Source: Mycolicibacillus koreensis
GTDB lineage: Bacteria; Actinomycetota; Actinomycetes; Mycobacteriales; Mycobacteriaceae
Direction: 5' to 3'
Assembly (NCBI RefSeq): GCF_002104795.1
Contig: NZ_NCXO01000001.1
Span: forward strand, 155,576-219,575
Length of the DNA stretch: 64,000 nucleotides
Shown here: in pieces, positions 40,968 to 58,500 of the stretch
Layout: each line of letters opens with the position of its first letter
Numbering within the stretch: position 1 is the stretch's first letter
Notes under the pieces: model-generated
Databases searched by the model: none
Seen by the model: the letters and a program-made list of their open reading frames with translations, nothing else
Told to the model about the DNA's origin: nothing
Position numbers and translations under genes: made by a program

Positions 40968-43456
40968 TGCGGGTTCCCTACAGTTGGCTGCGCGAGATCG
41001 TCGCGACCGGGGCACCGCAGTTCGATCCCGGCGCCGCGGACCTCGAGCGCGCGCTGATCGGGCTGGGCCACGAGGTCGAGGACGTCATCACGATCGAGCC
41101 CGCCGACGGCCCGCTCACCGTCGGGCGGGTGACCGCGATCGAGGAACTCACCGAGTTCAAAAAGCCGATCCGGGCCTGCCGGGTCGATGTCGGCGAACCG
41201 CAGGATCGCGAGATCATCTGCGGAGCAACAAATTTCTCGGTCGGCGACCTGGTGGTCGTGGCACTTCCGGGCACCACGCTGCCCGGCGGGTTCACGATCA
41301 CCAGCCGACGCACCTACGGGCGCACCTCCGACGGCATGATCTGTTCGAGCACCGAGCTCGGGCTCAGCGCCGAGGCCCCCGGCATCCTGGTGCTGCCCGC
41401 CGGCACCGCTGCGCCCGGGGCGGCCGCGGGCAGCACGTTGGAGCTCGCCGACGTGGTCTTCGACCTGACCATCACCCCCGACCGCGGCTACGCAATGTCG
41501 CTGCGCGGGCTGGCCCGCGAGGTCGCCTGCGCCTACGACCTGGATTTCGTCGACCCCGCCTCGGTGGCGGCGCTGCCCGTCGACGGCGAGGCCTGGCCGC
41601 TGACGGTCGACCCGGACACCGGGGTGCGGCGGTTCGCGCTGCGGGCGGTCACCGGCATCGACCCGGCGGCGGTCTCGCCGTGGTGGCTGCAGCGCCGGTT
41701 GCTGCTCTGCGGCATCCGGGCGATCGCCCCGGCGGTCGATGTCACCAACTACGTGATGCTGGAGTTGGGCCACCCGATGCACGCCCACGACCGGGACCGG
41801 GTGCAGGGTGGACTGCAGGTGCGTTTCGCCCGCCCGGGCGAGACGGTCACCACCCTCGACGACGTGGCGCGTCGGCTCGATCCCGCCGACGTGCTCATCG
41901 TCGATGACGCCGCGACCGCCGCGATCGGCGGCGTGATGGGAGCCGGTGCCACCGAGATGCGCGCCGATTCCACCGCGGTGCTGCTGGAGGCCGCCGTGTG
42001 GGATCCGGCTGCGGTCTCGCGCACCCAACGTCGCCTGCACCTGAGCAGCGAGTCCAGCCGCCGCTACGAACGCGGCGTCGACCCGGCCATCTCGGTGGCC
42101 GCGGTGGACCGGGCCGCCCGGCTGCTCACCGAGATCGCCGGGGGTGCGGTCGGTGCCGGGCTGACCGACTGGACCGGGGACCCGCCGCGCACCCGGTGGA
42201 CGCCCCCGCCGATCACCATCGACGCCACCCTGCCCGACCGGGTGGCCGGCGTGACCTATCCGCCCGGCGCCACCCGCCGGCGCCTCGAGCAGGTGGGGGC
42301 CGCGGTCGCCACCGCCGAGGACGGCACGCTGCAGGTGACGCCGCCGAGCTGGCGCCCCGACCTGCTCCAGCCCGCCGACCTGGTCGAGGAGGTGATGCGG
42401 CTGGAGGGCTATGACGCGATCCCGTCGGTGCTGCCGGCCGCCCCGGCCGGGCGCGGCCTCAGCGCCGCGCAGCGCCGCCGCCGTGCGGTCGGCAAGGCGC
42501 TGGCGCTCAGCGGCTACGTCGAGGTGCTGCCCACGGTGTTCCTGCCGGCCGGGGCGTTCGACGCCTGGGGGCTGGCCGCCGACGATCCGCGTCGGCGCAC
42601 CGCCCGGGTGCTCAACCCGTTGGAGTCCGACCGCCCGGAGCTGGCCACCACAGTGCTGCCCGCGCTGCTGGAGGCGCTGGGGCGCAACGTGGCCCGCGGC
42701 ACCGTCGATGTGGCGCTCTTTGCGCTCACCCAGGTGGTGCAACCGTCGGCATCACACCCGCCGATGCCGGTGCTGCCGGTCGATCACCGGCCCAGCGCGG
42801 CCGAACTCGCCGCCCTCGACGCGGCCCTGCCCGACCAGCCGCTGCACGTCGCCGCGGTGCTGTGCGGGCTGCGCGAGCCGCGCGGTCCGTGGGGACCGGG
42901 CCGGCCGGTCAGCGCCGCCGACGCGTTCGAGGCGGTCGCGCTCATCGCCGCCACCGCCGGCGTCGAGGTCGGCCTGCGCGCCGCCCACCGGCTGCCGTGG
43001 CATCCGGGCCGCTGCGCCGAGGTACTCGTCGGTGACACCGTGGTCGGGCACGCCGGACAACTGCACCCGGGGGTCATCGAGCGCAGCGGGCTACCGGCCG
43101 GCACCTGCGCGCTGGAGGTGAACCTCGACGCGCTGCCGCTCACCGAATCACGGCCGGCACCGGCGGTCTCGCCATTCCCGGCGGTCTTCCAAGACGTCGC
43201 CCTGGTGGTGGACCGGGAGACCCCGGCCGCCGCGGTGGCCGACGCGATCGCCGCCGGCGCCGGCCCGCTGCTGGAGTCGGTGAACCTGTTCGACGTCTAC
43301 ACCGGCACCCAGGTCGGTGAGCAGAACAAGTCGCTGGCGTTCGCGTTGCGGTTCCGCGCCCCCGACCGCACCCTCACCGAGGACGAGGCCAGCGCCGCGC
43401 GCGACGCGGCGGTGCGCCACGCCGCCGAGCAGTGCGGTGCGCGACTGCGCGACTGA
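40967..43456 (+). CDS. pheT: Phenylalanyl-tRNA synthetase beta subunit
   Basis: The beta chain, 829 residues, with the usual domain order: N-terminal domain, an OB-fold tRNA-binding domain (about 42-150, [19 protein letters not shown]), B3/B4 editing domain (about 215-390, with [20 protein letters not shown]), B5 (about 400-470, [15 protein letters not shown]), the inactive synthetase-like core ([17 protein letters not shown]) and a C-terminal ferredoxin-like anticodon-binding domain ([15 protein letters not shown] to [18 protein letters not shown]). Length is normal. It ends 37 bases before argC. Confidence 0.98.
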
Positions 43457-45735
<2,279 letters not shown>

Positions 45736-45739
<4 letters not shown>

Positions 45740-46640
45740 GCATCCCGACCGCGGTGAAGGCCCAGGTGCTCGCGGAGGCGTTGCCCTGGCTCAAACAGCT
45801 GCACGGCCGCATCGTCGTGGTCAAATACGGCGGCAACGCCATGACCGACGAGAACCTCAAGCAGGCTTTCGCCGCCGACATGGCGTTTCTGCGCAACTGC
45901 GGGATCCACCCGGTGGTGGTGCACGGCGGCGGTCCGCAGATCAGCCGGATGCTGGCCCGACTGGGGGTGCCCGGCGACTTCAAGGGCGGCTTCCGGGTCA
46001 CCACCCCGGAGGTGCTCGAGGTGGCGCGGATGGTGCTCTTCGGTCAGGTCGGCCGCGAGCTGGTCGGGCTGATCAACGCGCACGGACCGTACGCGGTCGG
46101 CATCACCGGTGAGGACGCCGCGCTGTTCACCGCGGTGCGCCGCAACGTCACCGTCGACGGGGTCGCCACCGACATCGGTCTGGTCGGCGACGTGGCGCAG
46201 GTCAACACCGACGCGGTGCGCGACCTGATCGCCGCCGGACGCATCCCGGTGGTCTCGACCCTGGCCCCCGACGCCGACGGGGTGGTGCACAACATCAACG
46301 CCGACACCGCCGCGGCCGCGCTGGCCGCGGCCCTCGGCGCGGAGAAACTGCTGATGCTCACCGATGTGGCGGGGCTCTACACCCGCTGGCCCGACACCGA
46401 CTCGCTGGTCAGCGAGATCGACACGGCCGCACTGGCGCAGCTGGTGCCGCAGCTGGAGTCCGGGATGGTGCCGAAGGTGGAAGCCTGCCTGCGCGCGGTG
46501 GCCGGCGGGGTGCCCAGCGCCCACATCATCGACGGCCGGGTCGCGCACTGCGTGCTGGTCGAGTTGTTCACCGACGCCGGAACCGGAACCAAGGTCAGCG
46601 ATCCCACTGCCGGGCGCACCGACGAGGAGGACCCGCACAG

Positions 46641-46644
<4 letters not shown>
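45736..46644 (+). CDS. argB: N-acetylglutamate kinase
   Basis: Phosphorylates N-acetylglutamate, the usual feedback-controlled step when an acetyl cycle with ArgJ is used. The 302-residue protein has [45 protein letters not shown] and the substrate lysine in [16 protein letters not shown]. An N-terminal helix ([19 protein letters not shown]) is typical of arginine-inhibited hexameric forms. Overlaps argJ and argD by four bases each. Confidence 0.98.
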
Positions 46645-49236
<2,592 letters not shown>

Positions 49237-49269
49237 CCCGACCACCCTCGAGCACAAGGAGTCCCTCTC

Positions 49270-51883
<2,614 letters not shown>

Positions 51884-51889
51884 CCGTCG

Positions 51890-52054
51890 ATGAGTGAGCC
51901 GGACGTCGACGCGGTCATCGAACGGGCGCAGCTGCTGGCCGAATTGGGCCAGCTCGCCGATGCCGACGCCGCGCTGCGCGCCGCGCTGACCTCCGAGCCC
52001 GATGACCCCCGACTGCTGACGGAGTTGGCGGCGGTGGCGCTGCAGGCCGGCGAC
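51890..52054 (+). pseudogene. Truncated TPR-protein fragment after argH
   Basis: From ATG 51890 about 55 residues read as a tetratricopeptide unit: DAVIERAQLLAELGQLADAD, AALRAALTSEPDDPRLLTEL, then AAVALQAGD. The frame then turns into serine/proline-rich sequence that does not look coding. The six-base gap to argH suggests it was once the next gene of the operon. Break point near 52050, at one arm of a ten-base inverted repeat. Confidence 0.5.
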
Positions 52055-52079
52055 ATCGTCACCGCCTCACCGGCCTGCA
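52041..52079. repeat. Ten-base inverted repeat at the TPR break point
   Basis: TGCAGGCCGG (52041-52050) and CCGGCCTGCA (52070-52079) are perfect complements 19 bases apart. Each arm encodes a QAG within one of two oppositely oriented TPR fragments. Confidence 0.6.
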
Positions 52080-52185
52080 CCAGGGCGTCGGCGTGGTGGC
52101 CACCCGCGACGAGCAACCCGATCAGCCGCACCCGCAGTTCGATGACGTCGGGGTACTCGGCGACGGTGGCGCGCAGTTTGTCCAA
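52057..52185 (-). pseudogene. Inverted TPR-like fragment
   Basis: On the minus strand about 43 residues, LDKLRATVAEYPDVIELRVR then LIGLLVAGGHHADALVQAGE, read as a natural TPR-like helix pair. A stop lies a short way upstream in frame and there is no good start codon. Together with the plus-strand fragment it looks like the remains of one or two TPR genes scrambled by an inversion. Nothing else is visible in 51884-52224. Confidence 0.5.
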
Positions 52186-52224
52186 TTCCGGGTCGCGGTC
52201 ACCGTCGCATCACCGCCGGTCGAT

Positions 52225-52704
52225 TCAGCCGCGCCAAATCAGCAGATCCTCCATGCCGTTGTTCATGGTGACGTCACGGGGATTCGCCCCGGTGACGTCG
52301 AAGTAGATCTTCCCGGTCGCGCTGGCGCCCTGCGCGATGGTGGCGCCGCTGATCGTGGTCGGCGCGGCGACCTGCCACAGCACCCGGTAGCTGTCCTGCC
52401 CCGGTGCGACGGCGTTGAACTGGGAGATCGCCGGGGTCACGGTGCCGCGAACGGCGTGCACGGTGGCGGTGGCCTCCCACAGCCGCCCGGCCACCGGGTA
52501 GCCGGGCACCGCGTCGGTGCTGGGCTGCAGCGCGGCGACCCGCCACGAATACTGGACCTGCCCGACGGTGTCGGTCATCTCCAGGGTGTCGCCGAGCGCG
52601 CCGACGGTCGGTGGGCTGGCGGCGGCCAGCGGTGCGGTCAGCACCGCCACGACCGCCAGGATCAGGGTGCTCAGGGTCAGTCTGCTCGCCGTGACGATGC
52701 TCAT
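52225..52704 (-). CDS. mpt63: MPT63-like secreted immunogenic protein
   Basis: A 159-residue secreted protein matching M. tuberculosis MPT63 (Rv1926c) as I remember it. A signal peptide (about 1-29, ending APLAAA) precedes the beta-sandwich: LEMTDTVGQVQYSWRVAALQ, PGYPVAGRLWEATATVHAVR, GTVTPAISQFNA, TGKIYFDVTGANPRDVTMNN and GMEDLLIW at the end. MPT63 has an immunoglobulin-like fold and no known enzyme activity. ATG 52704 follows GGAGGA. The location, away from where I recall the M. tuberculosis gene, is notable. Confidence 0.85.
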   Translation of the reverse strand: MSIVTASRLTLSTLILAVVAVLTAPLAAASPPTVGALGDTLEMTDTVGQVQYSWRVAALQPSTDAVPGYPVAGRLWEATATVHAVRGTVTPAISQFNAVAPGQDSYRVLWQVAAPTTISGATIAQGASATGKIYFDVTGANPRDVTMNNGMEDLLIWRG

Positions 52705-52782
52705 GATGTCCTCCGTCGGTGCCGGCGCTTGTGCCGCCTCATTTTACGTCCACCAGCGGCACCGGCGACAGGAAAACCGCGG

Positions 52783-54576
52783 CTATTCGGCCAGCTCCGC
52801 GAGCTCCAACCAGCGCTGCTCGCGCTCGCTGACCTGCTGGTGCAGCGCGTCGAGGTCGGCGGTGAGTGCAGCCAGGCCGACATGATCGCTCGGGTCGTGG
52901 TCGGCCATCGCCCGGTGCACGGCGGCGATCCGCTCGGCCAGCTTGGCCAGGGCACGATCGATCGCGGCGATCTCCTTGTGCACGGCGCGCTGCTGCGCGC
53001 CGACGCTGCGCACCGGTTTGTCCGGCGCCGGGCGTGACGTGGCGGGCTCGGGACCGGCGGCGGTCAGGCGCAGGTATTCCTCGACACCGCCGGGCAGATG
53101 GCGCAGCCGCCCGTCGAGGATCGCGTACTGCTGGTCGGTGACCCGCTCCAGCAGATACCGGTCGTGGGAGACGACGATGAGGGTGCCCGGCCAGGCGTCG
53201 AGCAGATCCTCGATGGCGGTGAGCATGTCGGTGTCGACGTCGTTGGTGGGCTCATCGAGGATGAGCACGTTCGGCTCCGCCAGCAACGTGAGCATGAACT
53301 GCAGCCGGCGGCGCTGCCCGCCGGAGAGTTCGCGTACCCGCGCGGCGAGTCGACCGCGGTCGAATCCGAGCCGTTCCAGCAACTGGGCGGGGGTCAACTC
53401 CCGACCGCCGACCTGATAGCCGCTGCGCAGCTCGCTGATCACGTCAGCGACCCGGTCGTCGGCGAGGTCGGACAGCTGCCCCATGCGTTGGTCGAGCATG
53501 GCCAGCTCAACGGTCTTGCCCCGTTTGACCCGGCCGGAATCGGGTGTCACGGTCCCGGCGATCAACCCCAGCAAGGTGGATTTTCCGGCGCCGTTGGCCC
53601 CGAGGATGCCGGTGCGCTCACCGGGCCCGATCCGCCACTCGATGTCGCGCAACACCGGCACGGCGTCGGCAGAGTCCCGGGCCTGCCCGAACGACACCGT
53701 GACGTCGAGCAGGTCGACGACGTTCTTGCCGAGTCGGGCGGTCGCCAGTTTCGCCAGCTCGACGCCGTTGCGCAGCGGCGGCACGTCGGCGATGAGCGCG
53801 GTGGCCGCGTCGATGCGGAACTTCGGTTTGGAGGTGCGCGCCGGGGCGCCCCGGCGCAACCAGGCCAACTCCTTGCGCAGCAGGTTCTGCCGTTTGTTCT
53901 CCGCGACGGCGGCCTGGCGGTTCCGCTCGACCCGGGCCAGCACATACGCCGCGTAGCCGCCGTCGAAGGGTTCGACGACCCCGTCGTGGACCTCCCAGGT
54001 GGTGGTGGCGACCTCGTCGAGAAACCAGCGGTCGTGGGTGATCAGCAGCAGCCCCCCGGTGGAGCGCGACCAGCGGTTGCGCAGGTGCGTGGCGAGCCAG
54101 TGGATGCCCTGCAGATCCAGGTGGTTGGTGGGCTCGTCGAGGGCGATCACGTCCCACTCGCCGATGAGCAGCGCACCCAGTTGCACCCGGCGGCGTTGCC
54201 CGCCGGAGAGGGTGTCCACCGCGGCCCGCCAGTCCAGGTCGGAGACCAGCCCGGCGACCACGTCGCGGATGCGGGGATCGGCGGCCCACTCGTGGTCGGC
54301 GGCGTCGCCGACCAGCGCCCGCCCCACCGTCTGCCCGGCGGGCAGGGTGTCGTCTTGGTCCAGCACCCCGACCCGCAGCCCGGCGCGGTGGGTGACCCGT
54401 CCGCCGTCGGGAGTGATCTGGCCGGTGAGCAGGCCCAGCAGCGAGGATTTGCCGTCGCCGTTGCGCCCGACGATGCCGATCCGGTCGCCCTCGTCGACGC
54501 CGAGGCTCACCGACTCCAGCACCACGCCGCTGGCGTACTCCAGATGCAGGGCCTCCGCCCCGAGCAGATGGGCCAT
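52783..54576 (-). CDS. ABC-F family ATPase (Uup-like)
   Basis: A 597-residue soluble protein with two ABC domains and no membrane segments, so a ribosome- or nucleic-acid-acting ABC-F protein, not a transporter. Domain 1: Walker A GRNGDGKSS, signature LSGGQRRRVQLGALL, Walker B VIALDEPTNHLD. A charged linker (about 235-275) is followed by domain 2: GANGAGKST, LSGGQRRRLQFMLTLL, LILDEPTNDVD. A C-terminal coiled coil (about 535-597) is Uup-like. ATG 54576 (MAHLLGAEALHL) is the natural start. I recall the M. tuberculosis counterpart as split into two pieces; here it is whole. Confidence 0.9.
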   Translation of the reverse strand: MAHLLGAEALHLEYASGVVLESVSLGVDEGDRIGIVGRNGDGKSSLLGLLTGQITPDGGRVTHRAGLRVGVLDQDDTLPAGQTVGRALVGDAADHEWAADPRIRDVVAGLVSDLDWRAAVDTLSGGQRRRVQLGALLIGEWDVIALDEPTNHLDLQGIHWLATHLRNRWSRSTGGLLLITHDRWFLDEVATTTWEVHDGVVEPFDGGYAAYVLARVERNRQAAVAENKRQNLLRKELAWLRRGAPARTSKPKFRIDAATALIADVPPLRNGVELAKLATARLGKNVVDLLDVTVSFGQARDSADAVPVLRDIEWRIGPGERTGILGANGAGKSTLLGLIAGTVTPDSGRVKRGKTVELAMLDQRMGQLSDLADDRVADVISELRSGYQVGGRELTPAQLLERLGFDRGRLAARVRELSGGQRRRLQFMLTLLAEPNVLILDEPTNDVDTDMLTAIEDLLDAWPGTLIVVSHDRYLLERVTDQQYAILDGRLRHLPGGVEEYLRLTAAGPEPATSRPAPDKPVRSVGAQQRAVHKEIAAIDRALAKLAERIAAVHRAMADHDPSDHVGLAALTADLDALHQQVSEREQRWLELAELAE

Positions 54577-54601
54577 CGCCGCTACCGCCCCGACCGGTCC
54601 G

Positions 54602-55429
54602 TCACACCCGCCACAGCGCCTCCTGGGCGGTGCTGGCCACCAGCGCCCCGGCGCGGTCGTAGAGCGCCCCGCGGGCCAGGCCGCGGCTGTCACTGTTGTT
54701 GGCGGCGGCGACCTCGTAGCGATGCCATTGGTGCGGGGCGAATCGACGGTGGAACCAGATCGAGTGATCCAAGCTGGTGGCGAACGCGGAGCCGAAATCC
54801 AGCTCGGTACCCGGCGGGCGTACCGCGGGCACCGGCCCCAGATCGGAGATGAACGTCAGCGCGCAGGCACAGATCAGCGGATCGTCGCCGAGCGGGTCGC
54901 GGGTGCGGATCCAATACGGCGGCACCGCATACGGTGAGCGGTCCCGCGGATCGGTGCGGATCTCGAATCGGTCGGTGTACTGCAGCACCGGCTGCTTGGG
55001 CACCGACGTGTCGAACGGCAGCGCGGACTCGACGTCAGGATGCCAGTCGGCGCCGGGCTCGGGGTGGTGGAACGAGGCGATGAGTTCCAAGATCACCGCG
55101 TCGTCCTGCCGGACGCTGACCTGGCGGGTGTCGAAGGACCGGCCGGTGCGGATGCGTTGCACCTGCATGTGCAACGGCGCGTCGTAGTGACCGCCGCGCA
55201 CGAAATAGGCGTGCAGCGAGTGCGGTGGCTTGTCGGCGTCGACGGTGCGCCCGGCCGCGGCGAGGGCCTGGGCGGCGATCAGCCCCCCGAACAGCCGGGG
55301 TGCCGGACCGGCCTCGATGGTGCGGACGACGAACGTGTCCCCGGCACGGTCGAAGTCCAGCAGCCGCGCCAGCCAACTCGGCTCGTTCCCGTCACGGCGG
55401 CGGTTCTCGGCGTTGTCGGTGGCGGTCAT
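54602..55429 (-). CDS. tesB: Acyl-CoA thioesterase II
   Basis: A 275-residue double hot-dog thioesterase hydrolysing acyl-CoA to free acid and CoA. The catalytic set is visible: Asp in LTFISDLGPV, Thr in ATSLDHSIWFHR and Gln in ASTAQEALWRV; RLFGGLIAAQALAAAGRTV and HSLHAYFVRGG are typical N-terminal features. It is on the minus strand, 25 bases upstream of the ABC-F gene, and divergent from the hydrolase-ligase fusion gene. Confidence 0.95.
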   Translation of the reverse strand: MTATDNAENRRRDGNEPSWLARLLDFDRAGDTFVVRTIEAGPAPRLFGGLIAAQALAAAGRTVDADKPPHSLHAYFVRGGHYDAPLHMQVQRIRTGRSFDTRQVSVRQDDAVILELIASFHHPEPGADWHPDVESALPFDTSVPKQPVLQYTDRFEIRTDPRDRSPYAVPPYWIRTRDPLGDDPLICACALTFISDLGPVPAVRPPGTELDFGSAFATSLDHSIWFHRRFAPHQWHRYEVAAANNSDSRGLARGALYDRAGALVASTAQEALWRV

Positions 55430-55521
55430 GGCCCAACCACCCTATCGACCGCTTGGTGGGGCGCTCAGCCCGGCTGCCGGTCGCATCGGGCGGATCCCAC
55501 ACCCGCGCTGGCGTGGACCGA

Positions 55522-55532
55522 TAGGTTTTATG
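55522..55532 (+). promoter_or_regulatory. -10 of the hydrolase-ligase fusion gene
   Basis: TAGGTT at 55522-55527 is followed by ATG codons at 55530 and 55533, so the transcript is probably leaderless. Confidence 0.4.
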
Positions 55533-58500
55533 ATGGCCGGATCAGCTAGGCAGGGGAGCAATGCGTTGGAGATGAACCTCTCGGCGGTCAAACGACCGCT
55601 GGACCGCTTGATGGCGACCGCGCAGAACGGGCTGGAGGTACTCCGACTGGGCGGACTGGAAACCGGCAGCGTGCCCTCGCCGTTCCAGATCGTTGAGAGC
55701 GTGCCGATGTACAAGCTGCGGCGGTACTTTCCGCCGGACAGCCGCCCCGGGCAACCGCCGGCCGGCCCGCCGGTGCTGATGGTGCACCCGATGATGATGG
55801 CGGCCGACATGTGGGACGTCACACGCGACGAGGGCGCGGTGGGCATCTTGCACGCGGCCGGATTGGACGCCTGGGTCATTGATTTCGGCTCGCCGGACAA
55901 GGTCGAGGGTGGCATGGACCGCGACCTCGCCGACCACGTCGTCGCGCTGAGTGAGGCGATCGACACCGTGCGCGCCACCACCGGTCACGACGTGCACCTC
56001 GCGGGGTATTCCCAAGGCGGGATGTTCTGCTACCAGACTGCCGCCTACCGGCGCTCGAAGAACATCGCGAGCATCGTGGCGTTCGGGTCACCGGTCGACG
56101 CGCTGGCGTCACTGCCGATGGGCGTCCCGTCGGATCTGGCGACCACGGCCGCCAACTTCATGGCCGATCACGTGTTCACCCGGCTGGACATCCCGAGCTG
56201 GTTGGCCCGCACCGGGTTCCAGATGATGGACCCGCTGAAGACCGCCAAGGCGCGACTGGAGTTCGTCCGCCAGCTCCACGACCGCGAGGCGCTGCTGGCC
56301 CGCGAACAGCAGCGCCGCTTCCTGGATTCCGACGGCTGGATCGCCTGGTCGGGGCCGGCGATCTCGGAGCTGCTCAAGCTGTTCATCGCCCACAACAGGA
56401 TGATGACCGGCGGATTCGCCATCCGGGGCCAGTTGGTGACGTTGACCGACATCACCTGCCCGATCCTGGCCTTCGTCGGGGAGGTCGACGACATCGGCCA
56501 ACCGCCGGCGGTGCGCGGCATCCGACGCGCCGCACCCAACAGCGACGTCTACGAATATCTCTTGCGCGCCGGTCATTTCGGTCTGGTGGTGGGTTCCAAG
56601 GCCGCCGAGCTGACGTGGCCGACGGTGGCCGACTGGGTGTTGTGGATCGTCGAGCAGGGGCCGAAACCGGCCGGGATCGTGCCGATGGCCGACCAGCCTG
56701 CCGAGCACGCCGACAGTGGCGTACCGATCAGCTCGCGGGTGGCCCACGGGCTCGGTGAGGCCTCGGAGATGGTGTTGACCCTTGCCCGCGGAGCCGCGAC
56801 CGCGGTGGTCGCCGCGAACAAGTCGGTGCGCACGCTGGCCATCGAGACGGTACGCACCCTGCCCCGGCTGGCCCGACTCGGCCAGATCAACGACCACACC
56901 CGGATCTCGTTGGGCCGCATCATCGACGAGCAGGCCGCCGACGCCCCCGCCGGGGAGTTCCTGCTCTTCGACGGCCGGGTCCACACCTACGAGGCGGTCA
57001 ACCGCCGCATCAACAACGTGGTGCGCGGCCTCATCGAGGTCGGGGTGCGCCAGGGCGACCACGTCGGCGTGCTGATGGAGACCCGCCCGAGTGCGCTGGT
57101 CGCGATCGCGGCGCTGTCACGGCTGGGCGCGGTGTCGGTGCTGATGCCACCGGGCAGCGACTTGGCCACCGCCGTGCAGATCGGCGGCGTCAGTGAGCTG
57201 CTCACCGACCCCACCAACCTCGACGCGGCCCGGGGGCTGCCGTGCCAGGTGCTGGTTCTCGGGGGCGGGGAGGCCCGCGACCTGCACCTGCCCGACGACA
57301 GTGACGTCATCGACATGGAGCAGATCGACCCCGACGCGGTCACCCTGCCCGGATGGTATCGGGCCAACCCCGGCTACGCGCGCGACCTGGCGTTCATCGC
57401 GTTCAGCCGGGTGGGCGGTGAACTGGTCGCCAAACAGATCACCAACTACCGGTGGGCGCTGTCGGCGTTCGGGACCGCCTCGGCCGCGTCGCTGGACCAC
57501 ACCGACACCGTCTACTGCCTCACCCCGCTGCACCACGAGTCGGGGCTGCTGGTGAGCCTCGGCGGCGCGGTGGTCGGTGGGACCCGCATCGCGTTGTCCC
57601 GGGGGCTGCGCCCGGACCGGTTCGTCGCCGAAGTCCGCCAGTACGGCGTCACCGTGGTGTCCTACACCTGGGCGATGCTCGACGAGGTCATCAAGGATCC
57701 CGGGTTCGCGTTGCACGGCAACCATCCGGTGCGGCTGTTCATCGGCTCGGGGCTGCCGACCGGGCTGTGGCAGCGGGTCACCGAGGCGTTCGCCCCGGCG
57801 CACGTGGTGGAGTTCTTCGCCACCACCGACGGCCAGGCCGTGTTGGCCAACGTCTCCGGGGCGAAGGTGGGCAGCAAGGGCCGGCCACTGCCCGGCGCGG
57901 GGGAGGCGCAACTGGCCGCCTACGACGCCGAACACGACCTGATTCTGGAGACCGACGACGGGTTCGTGCAGGTCGCCGAGACCGACGAGGTGGGTGTGCT
58001 GCTGGCCCGCTCGCGCGGCCCGATCGACCCGGCCGCCTCGGTCAAACGCGGGGTGTTCGCCCCGGCCGATACCTGGGTGTCCACGGAGTATCTGTTCTGG
58101 CGGGACGCCGACGGGGATTACTGGCTCGCCGGTGGACGCGGGGCGGTGATCCACACCGCCCGCGGTGTGGTCTACCCGGTCCCGGTCACCGACGCGCTGG
58201 GGCTGATCAACGGTGTCGACCTGGCCGCCACCTACGCGGTCACCGTCGGATCGACGCAGTACGCGATCGCGGCGATCACCGTGACCGCCGGCGCCACGGT
58301 GACCCCGGCCGGTCTGCACGAGGCGATGGCGCAACTGCCGGTGGGCGAGCCCCCCGATCTGGTGCACGTGGTGGCGACGTTGCCGCTGAGCAGCACCTAT
58401 CGCCCGACCACCGGCGACCTGCCGCACGCCGGTCTGCCCAAGGCCGGCCGCACCACCTGGTATCTGGACGCCGAGACCGGCCAGTACAAACGGCTGACCG

